Assembly (NCBI RefSeq): GCF_018449435.1
Contig: NZ_JAHCMU010000018.1
Location: 1 to 64,000, forward strand
DNA from: Flagellimonas sp. 389
Lineage (GTDB): Bacteria > Bacteroidota > Bacteroidia > Flavobacteriales > Flavobacteriaceae
Length of the DNA: 64,000 nucleotides
Reading direction: 5' to 3'
Part shown: one piece after another, positions 54,991 through 63,379 of the stretch
Layout of the letters: the number at the start of each line of letters is the position of its first letter
How positions within the stretch are numbered: the stretch's first letter is position 1
The notes under the pieces: model-generated
The model's database searches: none
What the model was told of the DNA's origin: nothing
What the model saw: the letters and a program-made list of their open reading frames with translations, nothing else
Position numbers and translations under genes: made by a program

Positions 54991-55785
54991 TTATTTGAAG
55001 TTGATTAAGCATTCAGAATTAATAGGTTCTTTAACAATACTAGTTTCAACATAGTCAGTTTCTATTATTGTGTTAAAACACTTTTTTCCTTTATATTTTT
55101 TTGTGGGAATATGTTTGCAACTGACGAAATCAGATTTACAAATTGAACATTCAGTTTTGGTCGCTATTCCTGTAACACTTAGTCCATTTAGGCGATTTTG
55201 AGAAATTCTTCTTTTAACAACTTTATCATTTATAATCATTTTTGATTTTAGTCCTTCATCATCATTCCAAAGCCAACACCATCCGACAATTTTTGGTTTA
55301 TGTTCTAAAAAGACAGGTGTTGGTAAATCTTCATAAGGTGATTTTATTCCAAAACATCTTTCAAATCCATCTTTTAATTCTTTCCTCTTTTTATTAACAA
55401 GCTTGTGATTATTTGTGTCTTGAGGTTCTCCCAAGTAGTTATAAGTTTGAGTTGAGTTATCAATTTTAATGTTGATATTCTCTTTATTTATTGTTTCCTT
55501 TTTGTCTAAAAGTTTTTGAATTTGATTTGAAATAATGTTAGTTAATATTGCTATCGGAATATTAATTAAGGTTATATTAATTGGGTCGGCAAAAAACTCT
55601 GTAATTCCTTTTTTATAAAGATATTGTACTGGTAGTCCATCATCGGGTTCAATTACTACTTCGTAACCTTCAGAACGCAAATGTTTTACAAGTAGTAAAG
55701 TGTCCCTCGTAATCAGTTTTCTATTCGGAAACCTGTTTTCATAAGGATTAAATGTGTCAATCTTTATTTTTTTCTTCTTACTCAA
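54991..55785 (-). CDS. Orphan protein with hydrophobic segment and cysteine-rich (zinc-like) end
   Basis: 264 residues with no ATG; TTG 55785 (MSKKKKIKIDT) is the only reasonable start, since an in-frame TAA lies 4 codons upstream. The basic N-terminus is followed by LLLVKHLRSEGYEVVIEPDDGLP and a hydrophobic stretch (ITLINIPIAILTNIIS, about 72-90). Near the C-terminus TECSICKSDFVSCKHIP then KGKKCFN gives a CxxC...CxH...C arrangement that could bind zinc. The A/T content is high. No function is recognised; accessory or defence-related genes are often of this kind. Confidence 0.65.
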   Translation of the reverse strand: MSKKKKIKIDTFNPYENRFPNRKLITRDTLLLVKHLRSEGYEVVIEPDDGLPVQYLYKKGITEFFADPINITLINIPIAILTNIISNQIQKLLDKKETINKENINIKIDNSTQTYNYLGEPQDTNNHKLVNKKRKELKDGFERCFGIKSPYEDLPTPVFLEHKPKIVGWCWLWNDDEGLKSKMIINDKVVKRRISQNRLNGLSVTGIATKTECSICKSDFVSCKHIPTKKYKGKKCFNTIIETDYVETSIVKEPINSECLINFK

Positions 55786-55981
55786 GGCTTTTCTTTAATG
55801 ATGCACAATGTTAAGATATAATTCTGTTTTAATGAATGATACCGACTAGCACTAAAACAAGTTCAGTTTAAATATTGAAGTTAGTTGAAAAAGACTACAA
55901 CTTCTATAAACTCCAACAGCAAGATTTTAAATAGATGTCAACAGGTATTAAAAAGATGGATTTCTTGAGTTTTGAACAACT

Positions 55982-56662
55982 TCACTCAATCACATAGGTC
56001 TTTCCACCAATAAAAATCATATCGGTATTGATAACATTATCTCCTTCTGCACCAATGGCAAAGGAAAGTCGCATGGTACGACCATCATTATAGGTAAACG
56101 TTATGGTATTTTTGTCAATGCTGTAGGTGCCAGAATCCTTGCTGTTTTTCCAGGCACTGGAACCATAGGAAGTTATACCGCTTTCTTTGGCCTGGGTGAA
56201 ATGGGAACTATCTAAGAACACGATTTCGGATTTAAACAAGGAATAGAGCCCATTGCCAAAATTTCCACCAGAAATCTTTTCATACGTACCTTTTAAGGTA
56301 ATGGATCTATCGAAAGGAAATGCTGGAAACCAATTGCCGCTGTCCAAGTTATATTCACGAGATTTACCCTCATGATTTGTTAATGTAAATAGGTCGTCGT
56401 TTCTTTTCCAAGTGCCCCAAAGGTTTGCATCGTTCTTCTTCGATTCGGAAAAGTTGATTTCTTCCAAAGGTGCTTCGGTCGCTTCCAAATAGGTTCCGTT
56501 TTTAAAAAGCACAACGGGTTCAAACGTTACGGATATCGGGTATCCGCTAACGGCCCTAAAGTACCAACCTTTAACTTCGGGGACAGTATTGCTTTGTGCA
56601 TTGATCGTAGTAAATAAGATAAGGTTCAGTACCAGAAAAAGAAAAGCTTTGAATGGGTTCAT
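55982..56662 (-). CDS. Secreted hypothetical protein
   Basis: 226 residues with a signal peptide (to about 23, INAQ). The mature part is rich in beta strands and aromatic residues (KGWYFRAVSGYPISVTFEPVVLFKNGTYLEA, LWGTWKRNDDLFTLTN, GTYEKISGG). No recognised domain; it resembles lipocalin-like Bacteroidota proteins. It stands alone, with 237 bp of gene-free sequence upstream. Confidence 0.75.
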   Translation of the reverse strand: MNPFKAFLFLVLNLILFTTINAQSNTVPEVKGWYFRAVSGYPISVTFEPVVLFKNGTYLEATEAPLEEINFSESKKNDANLWGTWKRNDDLFTLTNHEGKSREYNLDSGNWFPAFPFDRSITLKGTYEKISGGNFGNGLYSLFKSEIVFLDSSHFTQAKESGITSYGSSAWKNSKDSGTYSIDKNTITFTYNDGRTMRLSFAIGAEGDNVINTDMIFIGGKTYVIE

Positions 56663-56899
56663 GACTATAATGTTTACAAGTTTTGAAATTGACTTTGAAT
56701 AACAAAAATACTATGTTTAGAAGCCCAGCGGTAAAATAGGCAATGTGTATTTATAGCATAGCGAATGTAGCCTAAAAAAATCTCTTGTAGCTGTTGCTAA
56801 AATGAGTGTTAAATTCTCACACCCTAAATATCAAAACGGTGCAGGACTACGTTTTGATAGTATTTTCCAATAGTAATGAGCTTTATTGGAGTCAAAACA

Positions 56900-58333
56900 C
56901 TAGTTTTCCTTCTCTATTTTACGGAGCATTTCCATTGCATTTGTATTAGCAGGATTTAACTCGAGGGATTTTTCGTAGTTTTCTTTGGACAATCCAAATT
57001 GTCCGTTCCTGAAATAGGCCTCTGCCAAACTATCAAAAACATTTCCAGATTTAGGAAACTCTTTCGTGTTCAATGTAAAAATGGCAATAGCCTTGTCAAA
57101 ATCCTCTTTGTTGAGAAAAGCATACCCTAAATTGTTCAATAGACCATCAAAATTTACGAAGGGGTAGTCTTTTTTAATTTGGAAATACTGTTTTTCAGCC
57201 TTTTTAACCGATTTGGTAGCGAAAGCATCGTAAAGCAACTGCGCAGCTTCCGGCGTTTTATCCACCAAATCTTTATCTATGAATCCGACTAAGGTATTTG
57301 TAATTTGGTCTACATTATAGGGAGTTTTATAACCATTGGTAAACCATATCACCGAAATCTTTTTGTTGGGAAAATTTCTATAATTTACAAGTCCTCCTCC
57401 ATTAAAACCGTAAGATGGTATGCCATTTAAACTTTGAACATCCCAGCCATACGTAAAACCCGTTCCCACTTTGTATTCGAACGGTGTCAGCATTTTACTT
57501 TTTGAGGTTTCACTAATCAATTCGTTGTTGTCCAGCTTTGCGTTCCAATCAATAAGATTTTCCAAGGTCATCGTAATCCCTGCTGCACCGAACATATAAT
57601 CGGGAACAAAAAAGTAAGAATTGCTCAAATCTCCCTTTCCATCAGGTTTGTATTCTGTTACTCTTTTGGGTACGATGTCGTTGGTATTTGAGAAAGTGAC
57701 ATTGGATGTTTCTCCAAATTGAGTTGCGATAAAATCTGAAAAATCCATATTGGTTATTTTTCGAATAATTCGATTGAGCAACCAAAAATTAGTCTGATTA
57801 TAGTTCGAGATATTGCCCACGGGAAACTGCAGCTCTTTTTTGTAAACATTCTTTGCAGCTATTTCTTCAGGAGAATTTACATCCTCGATTATTTCTGGCA
57901 AACCAGAGGAATGTGACAGTAAGTTTTTCACTTGTATGTTTTTCCATTCCTCGGGTAAATCATCCAAATACTTTGAAATAGGGTCTTCAATCGAAATCTT
58001 ATTTTTTTCCGCTAATTGAAAAATCCCTGTGGATACAAAGATTTTTGATAAAGAATGTAATCGGAATAAAGACTCTTTGGTCAATGGAATGTCGTACTCC
58101 AGATTGGATGTACCTGTGTATTTTTTATAAATGGTTTTATTGTCCTTAATTATAGCAATGGCAACACCCGGAATTCCCAAACGGTCTATTGTTTCTTTAA
58201 CAAAGGAGTCGATGCTGTTATTGGTAGTATCCGAAAGTTGGGATTGACCGTTAACATGGTGAAGAAAAAATAGAAAGAAAAATAGGAAGGGTTTTTTGAT
58301 TTTTGTTAGAATCATTTTGGATGAAGTTTGCAT
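56900..58333 (-). CDS. Beta-lactamase-family serine hydrolase with TPR C-terminus
   Basis: 477 residues. A signal peptide (to about 30, HVNGQ) precedes a class C/penicillin-binding-like domain: FRLHSLSKIF with Ser 94-x-x-Lys 97, HSSGLPE, and SNYNQTNFW as the Tyr-x-Asn motif. FNGGG stands where a KTG/HxG box would be. The last about 120 residues have TPR repeats (LNNLGYAFLNKEDFDKAIAIF, FDSLAEAYFRNGQFGLSKENYEKSLELNP). It is probably an esterase or peptidase on the cell surface rather than a resistance enzyme. Confidence 0.9.
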   Translation of the reverse strand: MQTSSKMILTKIKKPFLFFFLFFLHHVNGQSQLSDTTNNSIDSFVKETIDRLGIPGVAIAIIKDNKTIYKKYTGTSNLEYDIPLTKESLFRLHSLSKIFVSTGIFQLAEKNKISIEDPISKYLDDLPEEWKNIQVKNLLSHSSGLPEIIEDVNSPEEIAAKNVYKKELQFPVGNISNYNQTNFWLLNRIIRKITNMDFSDFIATQFGETSNVTFSNTNDIVPKRVTEYKPDGKGDLSNSYFFVPDYMFGAAGITMTLENLIDWNAKLDNNELISETSKSKMLTPFEYKVGTGFTYGWDVQSLNGIPSYGFNGGGLVNYRNFPNKKISVIWFTNGYKTPYNVDQITNTLVGFIDKDLVDKTPEAAQLLYDAFATKSVKKAEKQYFQIKKDYPFVNFDGLLNNLGYAFLNKEDFDKAIAIFTLNTKEFPKSGNVFDSLAEAYFRNGQFGLSKENYEKSLELNPANTNAMEMLRKIEKEN

Positions 58334-58512
58334 AAATGATTGATTTAAATTTTATCCTTGACGAACTTGCTTCAATACATTCGATACTAAAAATGGAATA
58401 CATCTTTTACAAAAGCGGTCAAAACTAATTGAAATAAACATACATTTTTGAGCATGTTTTATAATTTTAAGTTAAATCACAGGTAAAGATCATAGCACAT
58501 AATTCGTATATG

Positions 58513-58544
58513 TTGAGGTTGCTTCCTAGTAATCATTATCTTTG
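58513..58544 (+). promoter_or_regulatory. Probable mtaB promoter
   Basis: TATCTTTG at 58537-58544 matches the TAnnTTTG element exactly. A TTG at 58513-58515 is 21 bp upstream, slightly long. The ATG follows 26 bp later. Confidence 0.5.
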
Positions 58545-58570
58545 CAACCCTAAAAATCAGGGATATACCC

Positions 58571-59899
58571 ATGAATAAAAAAGTCGCTTTTTACACTTTG
58601 GGCTGTAAGCTTAATTTCTCCGAAACTTCCACCATTGCCAGAAGTTTTGAAGGTGAGGGTTTTGATCGTGTAGATTTTTCCCAGGAGGCGGATATTTATG
58701 TAATCAATACCTGTTCCGTTACCGAGAATGCGGATAAACGCTTTAAGACTATCGTAAAACAAGCGCAAAAGAGCAATCCAGATGCTTTTGTAGCTGCTGT
58801 AGGCTGCTATGCGCAGCTAAAACCTGAAGAATTGGCAGCTGTGGATGGTGTCGATTTGGTGTTGGGGGCAACAGAAAAGTTCAAGATTACCGATTACCTG
58901 AACGATCTTGCCAAAAATGATAGGGGAGAAGTACATTCCTGTGAGATAGAAGATGCCGATTTTTATGTGGGCAGTTACGCCATTGGCGATAGGACCCGAG
59001 CATTCCTAAAAGTACAGGATGGCTGCGATTACAAGTGTACGTACTGCACCATTCCATTGGCACGTGGAATTTCCAGAAGTGATACTTTAGATAATGTGTT
59101 GAAAAATGCTTCAGAAATTGCTTCCAAGGGCATTAAGGAAATCGTACTTACCGGGGTCAATATTGGAGACTACGGTAAAGGCGAGTTTGGTAATAAAAAG
59201 CACGAACATACGTTTCTGGATTTGGTGAAAGCTTTGGATATGGTAGAAGGCATACACCGCTTACGTATTTCATCCATAGAGCCAAACTTGCTTAAAAATG
59301 AAACTATAGATTTTGTGTCCCAGAGCAATAGCTTTGTTCCACATTTTCATATTCCGTTGCAAAGCGGTAGCGACACTATTTTGAAATTGATGCGTCGCAG
59401 GTACCTGTCCAATCTATATGTCGACCGGGTTAACCGAATCAAACAAACGATGCCACATGCCTGTATTGGCGTGGATGTCATTGTCGGTTTCCCAGGAGAG
59501 ACCGATGAACATTTTTTGGAAACGTATCATTTTCTCAATGAACTGGATATTTCGTACCTACATGTATTCACGTATTCTGAGCGCGATAATACTGTAGCGG
59601 CAGCTATGGAAAACGTGGTACCCAAAAATGTACGGAGCAAGCGCAGTAAAATGTTACGCGGACTATCTGCAAAAAAGCGAAGGGCGTTTTATGAAAGTCA
59701 GTTGGGGAGTACCCGTACCGTTTTGTTCGAAGGTGAGAACAAATCGGGTTACATTCACGGGTTTACCGAAAACTACGTAAAGGTAAAGGCACCCTGGAAT
59801 CCAGAATTGGAGAACACGTTACATACTGTGGAACTTACTAAAATCGATGAGGACGGTTTGGTTCGCTTCGACTTCGTCCAGAACGAAGTATTGGTATAA
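58571..59899 (+). CDS. mtaB: tRNA threonylcarbamoyladenosine methylthiotransferase (MtaB)
   Basis: 442 residues. The N-terminal UPF0004 domain has TLGCKLNFSET and INTCSVTENADKR, with AVGCYAQ, giving the three cysteines of the auxiliary cluster. The radical-SAM domain has CDYKCTYCTIPLARG. It ends with a TRAM-like domain (VLFEGENKSGYIHGFTENYVKV). It thiomethylates t6A37 of ANN-decoding tRNAs. The KLN motif distinguishes it from MiaB, which has QMN. It is followed by a terminator shared with the GNAT gene. Confidence 0.95.
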   Translation: MNKKVAFYTLGCKLNFSETSTIARSFEGEGFDRVDFSQEADIYVINTCSVTENADKRFKTIVKQAQKSNPDAFVAAVGCYAQLKPEELAAVDGVDLVLGATEKFKITDYLNDLAKNDRGEVHSCEIEDADFYVGSYAIGDRTRAFLKVQDGCDYKCTYCTIPLARGISRSDTLDNVLKNASEIASKGIKEIVLTGVNIGDYGKGEFGNKKHEHTFLDLVKALDMVEGIHRLRISSIEPNLLKNETIDFVSQSNSFVPHFHIPLQSGSDTILKLMRRRYLSNLYVDRVNRIKQTMPHACIGVDVIVGFPGETDEHFLETYHFLNELDISYLHVFTYSERDNTVAAAMENVVPKNVRSKRSKMLRGLSAKKRRAFYESQLGSTRTVLFEGENKSGYIHGFTENYVKVKAPWNPELENTLHTVELTKIDEDGLVRFDFVQNEVLV

Positions 59900-59902
59900 A
59901 AA

Positions 59903-59923
59903 AGCCTCTCGAAATGAGAGGCT
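59903..59923. terminator. Bidirectional terminator
   Basis: AGCCTCTC (59903-59910) and GAGAGGCT (59916-59923) form a perfect 8-bp stem between the convergent mtaB and GNAT genes. The U-tail is better on the minus strand. Confidence 0.85.
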
Positions 59924-59946
59924 AAAATCAATTTTACTTTTGTTAC

Positions 59947-60240
59947 TTAGATACGAATACCGACGGGCAACATCTCTTTGTACTGTCTGTTTTTTCTCAA
60001 GAAACCTGCAATGTGCGGGCTTGTAGGTACGACCCTAAGGTTCTTTTCTTGAATTTGATTTAAAACGGCCTTGATAAAGGTCTCTTTAAAACCATCTTGG
60101 GTAATTTCCTCAGGAATTACTAGTTTTGTTAAAAATACTTTACGCTCCTGTGAAGAGTACTCGATTTTAGCTAAATGCCCATCAACCTTAGTTTCGAATT
60201 GGCGCAAGAAACTATTGTCATTAACTTCCATTTCTGTCAT
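59947..60240 (-). CDS. Small GNAT-type acetyltransferase (YjdJ/NATD1-like)
   Basis: 97 residues from ATG 60240 (MTEMEVNDNSFLRQ); an upstream TTG-started extension is not supported. QFETKVDGHLAKIEYSSQERKVFLTKLVIPEE is the family's beta strands, followed by the cofactor-loop region FKETFIKAVLNQIQEKNLRVVPTSPHIAGFLRKN. Short members of this family lack a long N-terminal domain. The acetyl acceptor is unknown. Confidence 0.85.
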   Translation of the reverse strand: MTEMEVNDNSFLRQFETKVDGHLAKIEYSSQERKVFLTKLVIPEEITQDGFKETFIKAVLNQIQEKNLRVVPTSPHIAGFLRKNRQYKEMLPVGIRI

Positions 60241-60401
60241 GTAGTATTGTTTTAAATTGACTTTGAAATTACCGTAGCGGTAATTTGGTTTATTCCCTAT
60301 TTTTGATGCATGCGTATTATAAAATGGGGCCAGTTGCAAAAGGAGTACAAAATTAGTGAAAAATTAGTTAAATTCCTAGCTTAATCGATATTAGGTGAGA
60401 A

Positions 60402-61079
60402 ATGCCCGACGATAAAATCCACATATACCTCATGCCCGGAATGGCTGCAAATCCATCCATATTTGATGGTATAAAACTTCCCGAAGAAACCTTTGAACTG
60501 CATCGTTTGGAATGGTTCGTGCCCCAAAAACACACATCCTTGGCCGACTATGCCAAGGAAATGTGGAAAAAAATACATCACGAAAAACCAGTATTGCTTG
60601 GTGTGTCATTTGGTGGGCTCTTGGTACAAGAAATGGCAAAGCATAGACCCACTTTCAAAATAATCGCAGTTTCGTGTGTAAAAAAGAGTAGTGAACTCCC
60701 TAAAAAAATGCTCTTTGCAAAATATACCAAGGTACACAAATTACTTCCGACTGGTTTGGTTTCCAACGTAGAGCTCCTGGCAAAATATGCCTTTGGAGAA
60801 ACGGTTACCAAACGTTTGCATCTTTATGAACAATACCTTTCCGTTAGGGATAAAAAATATATAGATTGGGCCATAGATAGTATTGTAAACTGGCAACAGA
60901 CAGATCCACCCGAAAACCTTGTACACATTCATGGTGACTCGGATGCCGTGTTCCCCGCAACCAATATCAAAAATTGCATCACTATAAAAAAGGGAACGCA
61001 CACTATGATAATTCACAGGGCTAAGTGGTTTAATGAACATCTGCCTGCAATTATTTTAGAAGAAGGCAGTTCTATATAG
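60402..61079 (+). CDS. Alpha/beta hydrolase
   Basis: 225 residues. The opening MPGMAANPSIFDGI is the oxyanion region, LLGVSFGGLLVQEM holds the nucleophilic Ser, IHGDSDAVFP the acid and KGTHTMIIHRA the His. There is no signal peptide. It is a generic esterase/thioesterase-like enzyme of unknown substrate. It is divergent from the GNAT gene and lies 30 bp upstream of the transglycosylase gene. Confidence 0.9.
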   Translation: MPDDKIHIYLMPGMAANPSIFDGIKLPEETFELHRLEWFVPQKHTSLADYAKEMWKKIHHEKPVLLGVSFGGLLVQEMAKHRPTFKIIAVSCVKKSSELPKKMLFAKYTKVHKLLPTGLVSNVELLAKYAFGETVTKRLHLYEQYLSVRDKKYIDWAIDSIVNWQQTDPPENLVHIHGDSDAVFPATNIKNCITIKKGTHTMIIHRAKWFNEHLPAIILEEGSSI

Positions 61080-61108
61080 TATCTTTATCTTAATTAAGGT
61101 CTAAAAGC

Positions 61109-62065
61109 ATGAAACATATAAAAAATATATTAGCAGTAATAGGATTGGTAGTGGTTGTTGGAAGTCTTGTTTTTGCTGTACAGTCGGATACGATCGAAAA
61201 GAAGGAAGAAGCACCTGTTTCTGAAGAAAGTATAGCTAGAAATGTTTCTGATGGCTATAGAATAAGCGCTATTGATATCCCCGAAGATTTGAATTTTGCT
61301 GGAGAACCGGTTCCACTAGATGACCCAGAGGTTATGGAACGGGTAGACCGCGAGTTCTTGGTGAACACGTATTGGCAATCCAATGCTTTATTATTGATGA
61401 AACGCGCCAATAAATACTTTCCCATTATAGAACCAATCTTGGCAAAAAATGGTATTCCGGATGATTTCAAATATTTGGCAGTGGCTGAAAGTGCACTGAT
61501 CGATGTTGCTTCGCCAATGGGTGCTGCCGGAATGTGGCACTTTATGAAAGCTACCGGAAAAGAATACGGATTGGAAGTCAATGCCAATGTTGACGAGCGG
61601 TATCATATTAGAAAATCTACGCAAGCAGCATGTGAATACATTAATAGATGGAAAAAGCGCTTTGGTACTTGGACACTGACTGCTGCTACGTATAACGCTG
61701 GCCCGGGCGGGATAAAAAAATATATGGACATTCAAAAAGAGGATGATTATTATAATCTTCTGTTAGGTCAGGAAACTGGGCGTTATGTATTTAGGATTAT
61801 GGCGCTTAAAGAGATTCTTTCCAATCCTGAAAAATATGGATTTGAGGTTGAGAAGGATGATTTTTATAAAGCTGTACCAACCTTTTCAGTTGAAATTGAT
61901 GAGCCTGTTGCCAGTTGGGCCGATTTTGCAAAGGAATATGAAATCAATTATAAAATCTTGAAGCGCCATAATCCTTGGTTGCGCGAACCGCATCTGAACA
62001 ATGCGTCCCGCAAAAAGTATGTGATTGAAATTCCAAATAAAGGATACTACAGGGAGTCCAAATAA
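61109..62065 (+). CDS. Lytic transglycosylase (SLT domain, MltD-like)
   Basis: 318 residues. An N-terminal signal or anchor (about 1-25) is followed by an SLT domain with the catalytic Glu in LAVAESALIDVASPMGAAGMWHFM (about 127), KSTQAACEYINRW and LTAATYNAGPGGIKKYM. The C-terminal 60 residues (VEIDEPVASWADFAKEYEINYKILKRHNP) are LysM-like. It cleaves peptidoglycan in the periplasm. It is probably co-transcribed with the hydrolase. Confidence 0.93.
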   Translation: MKHIKNILAVIGLVVVVGSLVFAVQSDTIEKKEEAPVSEESIARNVSDGYRISAIDIPEDLNFAGEPVPLDDPEVMERVDREFLVNTYWQSNALLLMKRANKYFPIIEPILAKNGIPDDFKYLAVAESALIDVASPMGAAGMWHFMKATGKEYGLEVNANVDERYHIRKSTQAACEYINRWKKRFGTWTLTAATYNAGPGGIKKYMDIQKEDDYYNLLLGQETGRYVFRIMALKEILSNPEKYGFEVEKDDFYKAVPTFSVEIDEPVASWADFAKEYEINYKILKRHNPWLREPHLNNASRKKYVIEIPNKGYYRESK

Positions 62066-62080
62066 TGTGTTGCTACTTGG

Positions 62081-62245
62081 TTATAGCCGTTTTCTGAGCA
62101 TGACAAAAACGACTGCAATTACCAGAAACCCAACACCGGTTACTACTGGTGGATTTATGATGGTATCTCGTTGTAGACCCAAATACGTAATCAATACTGC
62201 TAGAATCAATAAAGCTATTATTGCAAAAGTCAGAACGTTTTTCAT
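62081..62245 (-). CDS. 54-residue two-span membrane peptide
   Basis: From ATG 62245 to the TAA at 62081, 54 codons. Two hydrophobic helices (LTFAIIALLILAVLITYLGL and VVTGVGFLVIAVVFVML) are joined by a short polar loop and followed by a basic RKRL tail. Codon use and the hydrophobic pattern look real. No family is recognised. It lies convergently 15 bp beyond the transglycosylase stop. Confidence 0.65.
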   Translation of the reverse strand: MKNVLTFAIIALLILAVLITYLGLQRDTIINPPVVTGVGFLVIAVVFVMLRKRL

Positions 62246-62438
62246 ACGGTAGGCTTTAATTATCTCATGTTTTCTTTAGATGCATAAGGGTACTACTCCT
62301 CTACAGGATAATGAAGTTACGGATATTCATGGATAAATCTAAATCCAAATAATGCATATTCATTGCACAGCAAATATCAAAAATATTAAGTAATATTTTG
62401 ATGAGTAAGGAGTTAGCGGATGGGTTGATTTTACAGAC

Positions 62439-62954
62439 CTAAATCTTCTTCATCTGCTGTTGCATCATCTTTATCTGGTCGGTAAGCATGTTGTTCTTGT
62501 CCAGTTTTTTGGCTTCCTGAAGCAATTGTGTAGCCTCTCGTTTTCTGCGTTTTTGCATGGAAATACCTGCAAGGCTCAATTTTGCCATGGCAACATCATA
62601 ATCCATGTTGAGGCCCAGCTTCAATGCTTTTTTAAAATACTTTTCGGCCTGGGTAAGGTTCTTTTGCGAGTAAATGATGCCGTGAAGGTAATTGTAGTAC
62701 CCCTGTTGTTTTTTGACAAGTGCAGATTCGGGGTTCTTAATTTTCTCCAACCATTTCTGTGTACCTTCCATATCTTGCTTTCGCATACGTAGGAATGCCA
62801 TCAGTATCAATTCATTTCTAAAGTATAGGAAAATGAAAACAGTGGAAAGCAAAATCAAGGCGATGCCATTGCCAATATAACCTTCTATAAACTGATATAT
62901 GGCATAACCGATAATAAGGGCGGCAATGACGAGTTTTATATTTTTATTGAACAT
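62439..62954 (-). CDS. TPR membrane protein
   Basis: 171 residues from ATG 62954 (MFNKNIKLVIAALIIGYAIY); a longer frame to 63107 runs into the rpmH promoter and is rejected. Two membrane helices (about 5-22 and 28-45) precede soluble TPR-like helices (NLTQAEKYFKKALKLGLNMDYD, ATQLLQEAKKLDKNN). The function is unknown. It is divergent from rpmH. Confidence 0.85.
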   Translation of the reverse strand: MFNKNIKLVIAALIIGYAIYQFIEGYIGNGIALILLSTVFIFLYFRNELILMAFLRMRKQDMEGTQKWLEKIKNPESALVKKQQGYYNYLHGIIYSQKNLTQAEKYFKKALKLGLNMDYDVAMAKLSLAGISMQKRRKREATQLLQEAKKLDKNNMLTDQIKMMQQQMKKI

Positions 62955-63030
62955 ATTTCGTTGGAATTTTACCTTGATTTCAGCGGATGCAAAAGTAGTA
63001 AAAACTATTGTAAATATTTTATTTTTGCAC

Positions 63031-63060
63031 TTGCCAAAGTAAAAACTCTTTGTATATTTG
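63031..63060 (+). promoter_or_regulatory. rpmH promoter
   Basis: TTG (63031-63033), 19 bp, then TATATTTG (63053-63060): a perfect TAnnTTTG element with the same 19-bp spacing as the rpmE2 promoter. It lies about 60 bp upstream of the rpmH ATG. Confidence 0.8.
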
Positions 63061-63122
63061 CGCCCAGAAAATTTGGGGAGATTTGTTTCCCAGTACAAGA
63101 AATCCATTAAAATAGTTCCGAA

Positions 63123-63281
63123 ATGAAAAGAACATATCAGCCGTCAAAAAGGAAGAGAAGAAACAAGCATGGTTTTAGAGAGCGCATGGCGACTGCCAAT
63201 GGTAGAAAAGTACTTGCAAGAAGAAGAGCCAAAGGAAGAAAAAAACTAACTGTTTCCTCAGAGCCAAGACATAAGAAATAA
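63123..63281 (+). CDS. rpmH: 50S ribosomal protein L34
   Basis: 52 residues beginning [19 protein letters not shown] and continuing [21 protein letters not shown], the classic L34 sequence. It is followed by a short Bacteroidota-type tail ([13 protein letters not shown]). It has its own promoter and terminator. Here it stands beside carB rather than rnpA, as often in this phylum. Confidence 0.97.
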   Translation: MKRTYQPSKRKRRNKHGFRERMATANGRKVLARRRAKGRKKLTVSSEPRHKK

Positions 63282-63303
63282 TGACTGTCAATAACTTTTA
63301 ATT

Positions 63304-63341
63304 AAAGGTGCTACTTTTCAAGTTTAGCACCTTTTTTTTGT
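63304..63341 (+). terminator. rpmH terminator
   Basis: AAAGGTGCTA (63304-63313) pairs with TAGCACCTTT (63325-63334), then T8. It starts 23 bp after the rpmH stop. Confidence 0.93.
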
Positions 63342-63379
63342 TCTATTTTTAAAAATTAAACAACGAGTAACCCAATAAA

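Noticed and set aside
56900..58333. Antibiotic-resistance beta-lactamase
   Set aside because: The KTG box is replaced by FNGGG and a TPR domain is fused; this fits surface serine hydrolases.
62955..63107. N-terminal extension of the TPR protein to 63107
   Set aside because: It covers the perfect rpmH promoter, and the conserved membrane start is at 62954.
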